Assembly: GCA_027579435.1 (NCBI GenBank)
Contig: JANBPK010000265.1
Coordinates: 1 to 19,330, forward strand
Reading direction: 5' to 3'
DNA from: Candolleomyces eurysporus
Lineage: Eukaryota > Basidiomycota > Agaricomycetes > Agaricales > Psathyrellaceae
Length of the DNA: 19,330 nucleotides
Shown here: one piece after another, positions 9,355 through 18,927 of the stretch
How positions within the stretch are numbered: the first letter of the stretch is position 1
Layout: the number at the start of each line of letters is the position of its first letter
Position numbers and translations under genes: made by a program
Notes under the pieces: generated by a model
The model's input: the letters and a program-made list of their open reading frames with translations, nothing else
The model's database searches: none
Told to the model about the DNA's origin: nothing

Positions 9355-11582
9355 ATGGACAGTCGGTTCCACACCGTACAGCTGGCCTACCTGCAGTCTT
9401 GTTGGGTAGAGTACTTGTTTGCGACAGCTGAGCAGAAAAAGGAGATCCCGTTAACCGCAACTGATCACCTGGTTGCGCTTGTGGAAAAGGCTGGGCGACA
9501 GGTTTCTGATACTGAAAGGACTGGGCTGCAGAAGGTCAGGCCCAAAAGTACATTGAAGAAGTCCTGGATACTCACAACTATTTCTTCATAGAATGTTCGG
9601 GAGTGGTTTATGCAGAAATGTCGGAGGAAGAAAGACCTCCCCAAGTTTGGGCCCAAGTACACCGGTCTGTCTGTCTTTGCCCAGACGAACAAGCTGAGGA
9701 TTGCTGCTTGACAGCGCCAGCTCTTTCATAAGCAGCTTGGGTATGAGGCTCCGGGTGAGTCTATCAAATTTGAACTCCCCATCGACCCGCCTTCATCAGA
9801 CGAAGAGCAGGATGAGGACAAGTTGCCTGACTATGGCGGGAAATCCCCGACACTGTTCTACTTTTACAAGAAGGCCTTGAAGCATGAGTGGGACCTCCTT
9901 ACTGAAGATGAAAAGCTATCGTATGAGAAGAAGGCAGCCGAGTGGCGTGAACACAGGGCAAATGAGGAGGATAAAGTCCGGTAAGGCCACATCTTCTGCA
10001 ATTAAGTCCAAGGTCTAACCCAAGCATCCAATTTCCTCAGTTTGGCTGAGAATGACCTGGTGCCGTACGTAGAACATTTCTGCCACACAATGTTCAACCA
10101 TCTTGGTGTTTGTGTTGCAGTCCTGTGTGGTAGGGTGAACCTTGCAGGCAAACTTAGAATCTGTGAAAATATCCCCTCTTTAAAAGTGTCCCACTGGCTG
10201 AAGTTTGAATGACAGCAATGCTCAACTTCAATGAGAACCATGGTGGGACCGGGTTCAAGCAGACCAAGCAGGAGGGGATTAAGAACACAGGTATTATGCC
10301 CCTCTGGGCAAAGTACAATGCATCGGTCATGGGGCTGTCGTCAAACCCATATGAAATTCCCTGGGAGCTAAAGGTGAATGAGTATGGGGAGCCACTCCTC
10401 AAGGATCCAATGAACATACCGGATCTATATCAATGCTGGAGCACTCTTCCAAAGGTTCTGAGAGCCTTCATCAAAGGCCACTATGGTGAGTCCATAGAAA
10501 TCTTCATGTTGGTCATGCTGACGCCTCAGTGACCAGCCTGCGCATCCGGACGCAATCCTAGCAAAGTGAGACCCCCATGGGGCGAGATGTTCAAGCAACC
10601 TCAATCTTTCTTCTTGGCCGACCATGTTCCCGAGAAATATTTTCCCATTTTTTGTGATCCCTCCAAAGTCAATGTTGGCTTGGTGGAGGAGTTGTTGAAT
10701 CTCTTTTATGGGAAGCAAAAGGAAGGAAGGATTGCTTTTGAATTCCACAGCTATCTTGGGTCGAAGGGTGTCTTCCATCTACGCCTTCCTCGAGAGGCCA
10801 TTCAGGCATCGTCAGCTGAGGATGGACAGTCCATGCCTCTTCTAAAGCCTAAGCTCAAGAAGAGGGCACGAAAGGCCCAGAAGCAATCTGTAACCTCGGC
10901 AACAGTCTTTCAGGGAAGTCACCTAGAAACAAAGGTCGATGGAGGTGGTGAGAAGGTGAAGGTTTACACCCCTCCCCCCATGGCAGGCCCGATTGCCCAG
11001 GTGCTGGCTACCCCTGCTTCTAATGATGAGGCAAATTGGGAGGATGTTTTGCTGCAGGCCCCGATTTCAAAGCCCATGCATGTCCCTGCCCGAAAGAAAG
11101 CAGTCATTCTGGACAGTGATGATGACACTGCCGACCCGCACTCACACTCCACTCCAGCACTTCCAATGGAATCTATGCCTGAAAAGCCATCTGGGCGTCT
11201 GATTCAATCCATACCGGCCACGGTGAAGTCCAGCCCTCTTCAACCCATATTTTCTCCAGCCAAACTGAAGACCAGGCACAAGGCACCACAAACTCCCACC
11301 ATGCCACCCAATGCGACTCCACTTCCTTCCGCTGATGACGATGCCACACCACCTCCCATCACCCCTCTGACCATTGACACCCCTGTTCATAGAAAGCACA
11401 AGGCTGCCAAGAGCAGTAAAACCGAGGTGACAAAAGGACGAGAACAAGTTGGGGGCTCCTCTGCCCCAGCAGCAAAACCATCCTCGTCGGCCAAGGAGAA
11501 GGCTCTCCTTGCAGATGCAGCATCAATCGGAGCGTTGGAGATTGGAAAGAGAGTTCGTAAGCCTAGGATACGAGATTCATAG
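9355..11582 (+). pseudogene. KDZ-associated divergent HMG-box protein, interrupted
   Basis: Four exons (9355-9534, 9592-9980, 10041-10485, 10537-11582) are joined by GT-AG introns of 51-60 bases; the ancestral product is about 686 residues. Exon 2 carries an HMG-box-like helix set (TLFYFYKKALKHEWDLLTED, then EKLSYEKKAAEWREHRA, about 9848-9960), matching the divergent HMG proteins known on KDZ elements. Exon 4 starts with a conserved WGEMFKQPQSFFLADHVP block and ends in a long Ser/Pro/Lys-rich low-complexity tail with basic, NLS-like patches (KLKKRARKAQK, KRVRKPRIRDS). A TGA at 9709-9711 breaks exon 2. Near 10210 in exon 3 the frame shifts by one base (after HWLKFE, resuming at AMLNFNENHGG); an unrecognised mini-intron is an alternative. 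The gene is divergent from the transposase and probably acts with it on element or host chromatin. Confidence 0.78.
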
Positions 11583-11731
11583 TAGATCGGACTCACACCT
11601 GTTACCATGAAATGTATATTCATTCCTCTGATCACCGTGCTTCCCATTTCCATCTTATGAGTTCAAGAGCCATGATATTCAAGATATGTCGTATCGCATA
11701 GTAAGTAAATAGATAGAAAAGATCGGATCTG
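11583..11731. other. Short convergent intergenic region
   Basis: About 150 AT-rich bases separate the stop codon of the HMG gene from that of the kinase-like gene, which is read on the opposite strand. It presumably holds both 3' ends. No canonical polyadenylation signal or other feature was found. Confidence 0.4.
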
Positions 11732-13607
11732 TCAACCCTCAATCACATCGATCCCCCACTTCCTCAAAAATGCCTGGTCTGGACAACTACAGTGCTTACA
11801 CTCTTTGAGGGGTACCGAAAGGTTGAAGTCGATGAGTGTGAGCTTGCCATGGGCATCGATCATCATGTTGTCGGGTTTGATGTCATGGTGATGCCACCCA
11901 AGCTCATGCATTGGCTTGACGATTCTATTATAGAGGTTGTTGCTGCGTTTGTCAGCCAAAATTTCTGAGTGAATAAGAAAGATCAACTCACACAATAGAC
12001 TTATCGAAATTCTGGAGAGGCGCTCCATGGTACGTCATGACAAGGAAGGGGACAGGGGATGCCCAAGGCCTAGCAGCAGTTGTGCCATGAGCAATGAGAG
12101 AAGGGGAATGCTCCATGCATGCAAGGCCTTGCAAGGCCTTGAGCTCCCTCTCAAATCCACTCTCCTCCAAAGCATACTTGATTACAAACCCCCATTTTTG
12201 ATAGAGGCAGATTGTTGCAACATCCCAATACATGATTGAGTCGGGAGGGAGAGGCGCATGAATGAAATGAGTCCAGTCGCTTCTGTAAGACATTTTATGA
12301 GTATGTACACAACTGAAATGAGAAAGCCACTCACGAACTAATGATTGACGAAACGGTGACCGGACTGGTATCGAATGACTTGATAAATTTGAAAGGAAGC
12401 TGGGGTCCAAGAAGGTTGAACAAACAAGAGAGCGAGTACTGGAGTATCTTCTTGATTGGCCAGAGGATTGACCCAAGAGCTCCCAATGGCTTCTGAGAAC
12501 CAAGGGTCCGAGACTCATCTGGACAAATTGTTCTCTCAATTGAATCCTTCCACTCTTTCCACATCGGGTGCTCCTCCATCCCTTTCTGAACCCCTTCCAA
12601 TGCCTTGACCCAAACACAGAAACTGAACCACATGGATTCACAGAAGAATTTTTGCCATACATTTGGGTCCCAAGCATCTGCACTCCGTGGTATCTGATTG
12701 TCGCCTAGGAACGCATGTGCTTCGTTGTTGTCCGTTCCCATAACGCAGGCCGGACAAAAAAGGAAAGGCAGTGCAATAAGGCAGCCAACCTTTAGCTGAG
12801 CCTTGTAACACACCTCGAGCACCTTTGTCATAGCTTAATGATATGATTTGTGAGAAACAAAAAACTCACTCACTTGGCTGAGGATTTTTAAAGCCACTTC
12901 GTCATGGTCTTCATTCAACGCCTCGGAGGCCCCAATCGCCTGCCCCCGGAAGCTGTCCAAGCCTTCATTGAGCCCAGAGGACCCTCCTGCCATGGGTCCC
13001 TTCCCCTCCATAAATGCCAGGCGGGGTTCAGTCCTTTTAGAATATTTTCTCTTCCCATCGTCGACTAGGTTGCCTATGTAGGCTGAGATGTCGGGAGCAG
13101 TTTTTGTTCGACCTTTTTGATCCCTGATGATAATGATGTTCTGTTCCTTGAGGATGATCTTGAACGCCTGGAAGAATATAATGTTCAGGCACTGCAATGC
13201 AGGCACGACAATGTTTTCTATCACCAGGGTCTCCTTCAACTCGCATGGCTGCTGCAGACCCAGGTTTCCAAAGGCCATTTTCACGTTCTCCCACTTGAGG
13301 TCCCATGTGTGGTCCAAGAAGGACTTGGGAGGGCCGGGATAATTCCACGTGTGCAGGTAAATTTTCATGCTGTCAAGTAGATCTGCTGCAGCTTTGGAGT
13401 GGTGACTGGATGGGGTTGCGGGCCCCGGGCCAGCTAGACCTGGTATGACTAGTACCTGACTCCAGTGATGGGCGAGCTTCCGGGGGGAGGAGATGTCATA
13501 CATTGCGTCCATGGGTGAGATGAGGTGAGGGTAAAGGGTACAGACACGTTTAACCCAGTCTGAACACAAGCTTATCTCAATCACACATCATGCTTACTGA
13601 TATGCAT
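11732..13607 (-). CDS. Protein kinase-like protein, 561 residues, intact
   Basis: Five exons (13607-13598, 13559-12874, 12822-12335, 12282-11992, 11942-11732) join to exactly 562 codons with no internal stop. The first 350 or so residues are unrecognised. Exons 4-5 carry a small kinase-like fold: a GFVIKYALEE strand with the candidate ATP-binding Lys (12177-12179), FERELKALQGL as helix C, a PVPFLVMTYHGAP hinge, the catalytic-loop motif HHDIKPDN (Asp 11882-11884) and LTLIDFNLS, where DFN replaces DFG. The chain ends about 35 residues later, so most of the usual C-lobe is missing. It resembles the small atypical kinases expanded in mushroom fungi. The first exon (10 coding bases, MHI) and its 38-base intron are the weakest part of the model. 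It is the only intron-rich gene in the element without a lesion. Confidence 0.75.
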
Positions 13608-13741
13608 TTCTGCTCTATATCTATATCTAGCAAGTGGTGCAAGACTTGCAGTTCTCTGAACCTTGAGGATTGCAAGAGTGCCATATAGTATTCAAAGCAT
13701 ATCATATAGCATTGTAAACGGATAGAAAAAATTGGGAGGAG

Positions 13742-13998
13742 GGATCAAGTACGTGGGTGTGATTGCCCCAACGCTTCTGATGCCAACCCAGTAGGGGGAG
13801 ACCTCGGGCAAGGACGGTGCTCCTGAGGAGTGGAAACATTACTGAGCGAGGGTCGGGTGACACCTGACACAATGGCTCCGGGGCTCGGGAAACTTGGTGC
13901 TGAACTTTGACGCTGGCTCAAGGCCAACAGATATTGCTGATACTCTCAAAACTGACCCCTCACAGTGCTGAATGACTGCTCCTGTATGCATTGGGAAG
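13742..13998 (-). pseudogene. Duplicated 3' fragment of the coiled-coil gene
   Basis: This segment is a direct repeat of 14488-14745, roughly 80% identical by eye. It shares CGCTTCTGATG, GAGGAGTGGAAACATT and GGGGCTCGGGAAACTTGG. On the minus strand it encodes the same Ser/Pro-rich C-terminal motif (TRPSLSNVSTP) as the coiled-coil protein, with frames now broken. It sits between the kinase-like gene and the tail of the parent gene. Confidence 0.75.
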
Positions 13999-14004
13999 TT
14001 CAGC

Positions 14005-14095
14005 AAAGCTGGGACTGGGGTAAGATGTTCAAGCAGCCTGGGTTGTTCTTTGCAGACCACGCACCTGATAAATATCTTCCCACCAATGGAGATGC
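14005..14095 (+). pseudogene. Fragment of a second HMG-protein gene copy
   Basis: From AGCAAAG onward this stretch matches the start of exon 4 of the HMG gene (10559-10650). It encodes WGKMFKQPGLFFADHAPDKY where the full gene has WGEMFKQPQSFFLADHVPEKY. Identity is only about 75% at the base level, so it derives from a diverged relative and not from a recent copy of the neighbour. Nothing else of that gene is present. Confidence 0.6.
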
Positions 14096-14429
14096 GGGGA
14101 TTCAAGCAAAGCATCGGGTGATGAGCCGGCAGCCTTACGCCAGACAACAAATGTGTCGAAGTGATAATGAGTAGATAAGTGGTGTCTCGCCCCATTTCCC
14201 CAGGCCATTGAGAATTTGAACTTGATTTGACCAACATGACTGAAGGGGATGGCAGAATGGAATGTTCAAATTGTTGCTAAGGCAAATTATATACAAAAAA
14301 ACGTGGCGCTAGAGATAGACTGCATAGATGTTACCATAAGCAAGGCCCACAACAGACCAACAGGGCCATAAGGCAAGGAGAGACCGATCAATGTCCTCTC
14401 GCTTCACCTCTTGCTGTGGCCCGTGTTTG

Positions 14430-17400
14430 TCAAGGGGCTACATCAACTTCAGCCTCTTCTTCTTCAGCTGGCGGGGCCTGGGGAGGGAGATCAGTATGTG
14501 AATATGATTGCCCTGACGCTTCTGATGTCAACCCAGTGAGGGGAGACCCCGGGCAAGAATGATGCTCCCGAGGAGTGGAAACATTGCTGAGTGAGGGTCG
14601 GGTGGCACCCAATGCATTGGGTCTGGGGCTCGGGAAACTTGGCATCGAACTTGACGCCAACTTGAGGATGGCAGGTATTGCTGATGCTCCCAAAACTGAC
14701 CCCTCTGCCACACTGAATGGCGTCTCCAGTGTGAAAATGCATCCTGGGTTGGTCACTGATTTCAGAGCTGCTGAGCTGACCGAACTCCCTTGAAGTTGTC
14801 GATGAGGCATTAAATGCCCGAGAGAGACTGGAGCAAGCATGAACTTGCTGCTCGTTTTCATGCTTTCTCCCAGAGCGTGGGTCATCAGGCTGTTCACAGG
14901 AACCAATGGAGGGGCAGCTGGACCTCCCAAGGTGTTGCCAGACAGGCTGGGTGCGCTCCTCCCACCCTCTCAATTCCAAGGCACCGTTACATCCGGGCAA
15001 AGCAAACTACCCACCGCCTCCACCACGTCCATTGCTTCCACAATACGGCCTGTAGTTTCCCCTCTGGGTGCCATGCCTCCTGACTCATCCATCTGTTCTT
15101 TATAGTCCAGACTGATGCGTCGAGAGTGTCTTGACGCAACTTTATCTCGTTGAGGAGAAGATCAGATAATTTCTTTGAATTGTCAAACAGCCTCCAAAAC
15201 ACTGCTGAAGTTCTTGTAAAGCTCAGCTTGTGCTTGAGTTTGTTGCAACATCATCTCGTGGACACTGTGGAGGTGGGTGTGAACTTCCGTTTGCACTTCT
15301 TGGCCGTGGGCCACCAGTGTTTGTCCCATTTCACTCTTGAGTTGCTCAATCTGTAGACGTACGCCTTCTTTCTGCACTCAGATGAGCTCTTCTAATGCCT
15401 TCAAGGAGTTAGCCAATGCCAACCCCTCCCCTGATGTCTCTTCTCGGTTTGCCATGCTTCTGAGTTGGGTCTCAAAGCCACCCAGTCGCTCGCTGAGCTC
15501 CTTGCTGCTATTGTCCTCGGCCATCTGTGCTTTGAGACTTGATAGACGTTCCATCAGCTCTTCCAATTCCTTTCCAACAATCTCATCAACTCTCTTGTTC
15601 ACCGCCTCTTCCATCCGCTCCAGCAAGAACCATGAAATCTTCTGATGAACGATAGCTTCCAACTCCTTGGAATCAACCACCATCCCATTGCCAGCGGCAC
15701 CAACACCCTCTTGACCTCCATTTTTTGTCATCTTGGCAAGTTTTAGGTCGATAATATTCTCGGCCTGGTCCTGGGTGAGGGATGACACACCCAAGGGAAC
15801 TGTCCCTCCCTGTTTGAGTAATTCCACTCTCTCAACAGATTGGTCACAGATTCCTCGACTCGCTTCATCTCCTGTGTTTGTTTCTTGCTCATGGTGGCAA
15901 TCTGCAACTGAATCGATCTCTGGGTCTTGTTGACAAAAGGGCGAATGTCGAGGTTTTGGAATCGCCCGTCGAGGCTCTCAAAGTCCTCCTGCAGCTTCTC
16001 AATGGCATCCTGGTTGTGCTCATCACGTTTGTAGAGCTCGGATACCTTGGATATTATCCCTTCCAACTCCCGTCATACGCCTGAGAGTTGCCCTCGAAGC
16101 TCAGACATGGTCATCTCGTGGGAGACGGCTCTCTCAATATACGTGGCAACTGCATCCTCTATATTCTCGGCAATGAATTCATGTTGAGTTCCAGGGACAA
16201 CTCTTTGCCTGCCCTGGTGTTGATCACGACTCCCTGACTTCTTCGATCACAGCCTCGCTCAGCTGTGCTACCATCGGGTCAGAAGAGGTTCACGTACCTT
16301 GGTCGTCTTTCCACTCTCTTTCGATGTTGACAACTGGCCAGACCCGTTTGACTTGCCGGGTGCTTTACGATTCGCTTCACCTGATGCCTATTGCGAGTGG
16401 TAAGGACAAACGAAAGGATTGCATGCGGATGGAAGTCCTCACCTGCTTTTTAACTTGGCCTTTCCCTTGCTCCTTTGCTGCCTTTGGTCTCTTCTCCATC
16501 TCATTGTCACATTTGCTCTCACAGTAGGAGTCCGAGCCCACATTTCCACCGGTACTTTGATGTTTAGCTTTAGGGGCACGTTTTGCTGGACCCTTGGATA
16601 CCCTGCTGTGGCCTTTGGCAGACTGATTTTCAGACTTGCGTGCAGGCAGCTTTGTCTTGGGTTTGGGTTTGGACTCTTCTGCCTCCAGTTCCAGTTCATC
16701 TTCTTCTCCATCCCCTGCCCCACCCTTCGCATATTGACACTTGAGCTTACTCTTTGAGCATTCAGTACACGCCTGATTCTCAAACCATGTGGAGCATTCC
16801 ACCTTGCGCCGTGCACATGTTTGGCATGGCGGGTCGTACACCTTCATCATCTCCAATTTCTGCGGCTGTTGCTTCTTTGCCTGAGCTCGTGCCTTCCCCT
16901 TTGCCAATTTGGGCTCTCCCGGTACATCCCCACCCTGACCCAGTTCATGCCCCGCAACTCCTCCCACCCGCCGAAAAGTTTCAAGGTCTGTCTTTTGTCG
17001 TTTGGTTGGAACTTCTTGTTCCAGCGGCTCCATCTCATCATCAGAGACAATCGGTGTTCTTCGTTTCTTCCCCCCAAATTCCTCAGGCTTGGGAGCATCC
17101 AAATTCATCGGCTCTCCCCCATGCCAGAAGTCCCGCCCCTTGGCCGTCCCTTCCTGCTTCTTCTGCTCCACATGTTCGCCGCCATCCCGAGTATCCGTAT
17201 TCTTCGGGTCCGTGCCTTGGGCTGAATCTGTCTCAAAGTCTCCAGTTTGTGGATCCACAGGTAGTGGTTCTGGATTTGAGAACACAGAGAGATCAAGGGG
17301 TGCTTTGGGATCGGATATCCAGTCATCATGCTGCACAAGGATGGCGACCCATGCCTCAACTCTTGGGCAGCATTTTTTGGCGGTATCAATGGCGCCCCTG

Positions 17401-17646
17401 GCAGCTATTGCCATCTATAAAATGGATGAGTCAGGCCCTACATTAATAAAGTTAAGATTCACGCGCCATGGGACTAAGAAGGAGCCGTCTGGCCTTCATG
17501 AGGTCCGTGTCCTTTGCTATCCACTGAGGTGCAGCGGTCAGGCAGTGGTTGAGGAACCCGATTACTTCAGGTAGGGCCTTCTTTTCAACGCTGTCGGTGA
17601 ATGGAAGCAGCTCCTCAACAGTTTGGAAGTCAGCATAGGAAGACAT
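14430..17646 (-). pseudogene. Zn2Cys6 zinc-cluster protein with long coiled coil, interrupted
   Basis: Exons 17646-17463, 17404-16443 and 16387-16298 join in phase, and a long last exon runs from about 16262 to 14430. Exon 2 encodes an acidic/basic linker with NLS-like KKRRTPIV and TKRQK, then a six-cysteine cluster with the exact spacing CX2CX6CX8CX2CX6C (16826 to about 16735), the Gal4-type fungal binuclear zinc pattern. The last exon encodes some 300 residues of heptad-rich coiled coil (for example RLQIEQLKSEMGQ and KELEELMERLSSLKAQMAE) followed by a Ser/Pro-rich tail ending in an EEEEAEVDVAP segment. Breaks: TGA at 16224-16226, 16073-16075, 15378-15380 and 14970-14972, and frame shifts near 16215, 15845, 15195 and 15120. 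It may be a DNA-binding or scaffold cargo protein. The region from 16300 to 16050 is the least certain. Confidence 0.65.
14488..14745. repeat. Parent copy of the direct duplication
   Basis: This is the 3' coding end of the coiled-coil gene. It recurs in the same orientation at 13742-13998, about 745 bases away. The two copies have diverged by many substitutions, so the duplication is not recent. Confidence 0.75.
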
Positions 17647-17823
17647 GGAGGTTCGACTAGAAGTAAGTGCGCTGGAACGAAGAAGAGTGGATGGAAGTAG
17701 TAGTCGAGGCAAGGTTCCAGCATACATTCACGTGGTACCTGATTTAGAACTCCGTCGGGTGATCAATCCCCACATTCTCAATTTGTATCTATTCTTGGCC
17801 GTTCACGCTCTACATCCAGGCCA
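17647..17823. promoter_or_regulatory. Divergent promoter region, coiled-coil gene and small plus-strand gene
   Basis: Only 177 bases lie between the start codons of the minus-strand coiled-coil gene (17646) and the plus-strand gene (17824), so both promoters must share it. No clear TATA box was found on either strand. The arrangement repeats the one between transposase and HMG gene. Confidence 0.4.
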
Positions 17824-18579
17824 ATGTCCAAAGAAGTGGAAGGATGGGAGAATGTGGGGGATGGCATATTAATGAGGAAGTCGAAGCTAGGTAAGTACCC
17901 TTGCACACTCACTGCCCGTCATTGTTCTGGACTTTGCCTTTCATTCTCTGCAGATCACAACGTCCAAATGAACGATGCAACTGAGGATCGTGATAAGAGC
18001 ATAAAAGCCAAGCCAAACCCAGGTGCGCGTCTCAAAGCATATCAGGACCGCCTGACCTGATTGTTTGCGCCAGAGGAACAGTGGGCACAGTACCGGGACC
18101 AGCTCTTCAATGTCCCTCAATAGGTGGACGCTGTTGGTTCCCTTACAATTCCCTTGCAACCGGAGGCTTCTGATGTGGTCGATCCAGTTCCCAACCACGT
18201 TTCTCAGGTGGCATCATCAACAGAAGCTTTGAAGAGACTGGCTAATTCTGCGAGGTTGTCGTTAATGCACTCCTTGCCCGACAACGAGGCTGCTGGCCCT
18301 TCCAGTCGCTCAGGTGGCACAGGTGGAATGGACAACACCAATCTGTCAGTCGCAGATATGCTTGACTGGAATCTTCATTCCATTGGTGCCATCGCCGTTT
18401 CGTCCAAGTTCCTCGAATCCCATCTTTGGGACCTAGAGTGGATGCGACTTTGCCTAGAGGAGCACTATGGGCAGACGTTGCGTCTCCGTCTGATGGCAGA
18501 GAAGAACTTAGCTGCCATTGAACATGCGCTTTTCATGGAAACCCAGAGGAATATGCTTGCAGAGGCAATTGCGAGGTGA
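17824..18579 (+). pseudogene. Unrecognised small gene, about 230 residues, two nonsense codons
   Basis: Exons 17824-17890 and 17954-18579 are joined by a 63-base intron (GTAAGT...GCAG) and read in one frame from ATG (MSKEVEGWENVGDGIL) to TGA. The N-terminal part is polar and charged. The C-terminal 75 residues are a strongly helical, leucine-rich, coiled-coil-like segment (LDWNLHSIGAIAVSSKFLE and onward to NMLAEAIAR). A TGA at 18058-18060 (after QDRLT) and a TAG at 18121-18123 (after FNVPQ) interrupt it; the TAG could also be the end of an unrecognised intron. No family is recognised. Its position beside the coiled-coil gene suggests a partner protein, but that is a guess. Confidence 0.5.
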
Positions 18580-18919
18580 GCAGAGTAGAGTAGTTGCTAC
18601 CTCCCTTATACTACATTGTATTTCATGTCACTTATCTTTGATCTGTCACTGTGCATATATGGGAACACCAAGATTTAGACCACCCGATGCACAATTGTAT
18701 TGGATTCTATCCGAGGGCCTGGCTAGTGACAGGCCGACATCTGATGATCCTGGTGCATCACATTGATCTATGGCAGTTGACAAAGCTGGGAAGGTCCCTC
18801 CTAGTGTTACCTTATGGGGATTGAGACTGACCCAGGCTGGCCAAGATTTAGCATCAGTCATGGACCTGATGCACCCCAGCTGAGCCATATGTCATTGATC
18901 CTGGCTATGTCATAGGGTG
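18580..18919. other. Right end of the KDZ element: subterminal repeats
   Basis: No gene is seen. AGCTGGG (18784-18790), GGCTGGCC (18835-18842) and CCCAGCT (18875-18881) belong to the same motif family as the left end. Reverse-complemented, positions 39-84 from this end match positions 37-83 of the left end at AGCTGGG, TGATG and TTGGCC. The outermost bases contain a near-palindrome CTATGTCATAG (18905-18915). Confidence 0.55.
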
Positions 18920-18927
18920 GTCAAACC
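18920..18927. repeat. Right target-site duplication of the KDZ element (GTCAAACC)
   Basis: An exact copy of the 8-mer at 1667-1674. On the minus strand it completes the copia motif SRFD, which continues across the element at the left copy. Confidence 0.85.

Larger units (their letters stand above)
1675..18919. mobile_element. KDZ (Kyakuja-Dileera-Zisupton) transposon, 17,245 bp, carrying TET/JBP, HMG and other cargo
   Basis: The element is bounded by 8-bp direct repeats (GTCAAACC) that interrupt a copia reading frame. It encodes a KDZ transposase, a TET/JBP-type dioxygenase and an HMG-box protein, a combination described for basidiomycete KDZ transposons, plus five further gene units. The two ends are not perfect inverted repeats. 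From about 27 bases inward, however, they share AGCTGGG, TGATG and TTGGCC at a constant 2-base offset when one end is reverse-complemented. Most genes have in-frame TGA codons or single-base shifts, so this copy should be unable to move by itself. The boundaries are well supported by the target duplication; calling all eight genes original cargo is inference. Confidence 0.88.

Noticed and set aside
16754..17574. Long plus-strand open frames opposite the zinc-cluster exon
   Set aside because: The minus strand has the exact Zn2Cys6 spacing and in-phase introns; the plus frames are Ser/Pro-rich shadows.
1675..18919. TGA as a tryptophan codon (mitochondrial or alternative code)
   Set aside because: The intact kinase-like gene and the 256-residue gene end in TGA, spliceosomal introns are present, and arginine fits the interrupted motifs better than tryptophan.
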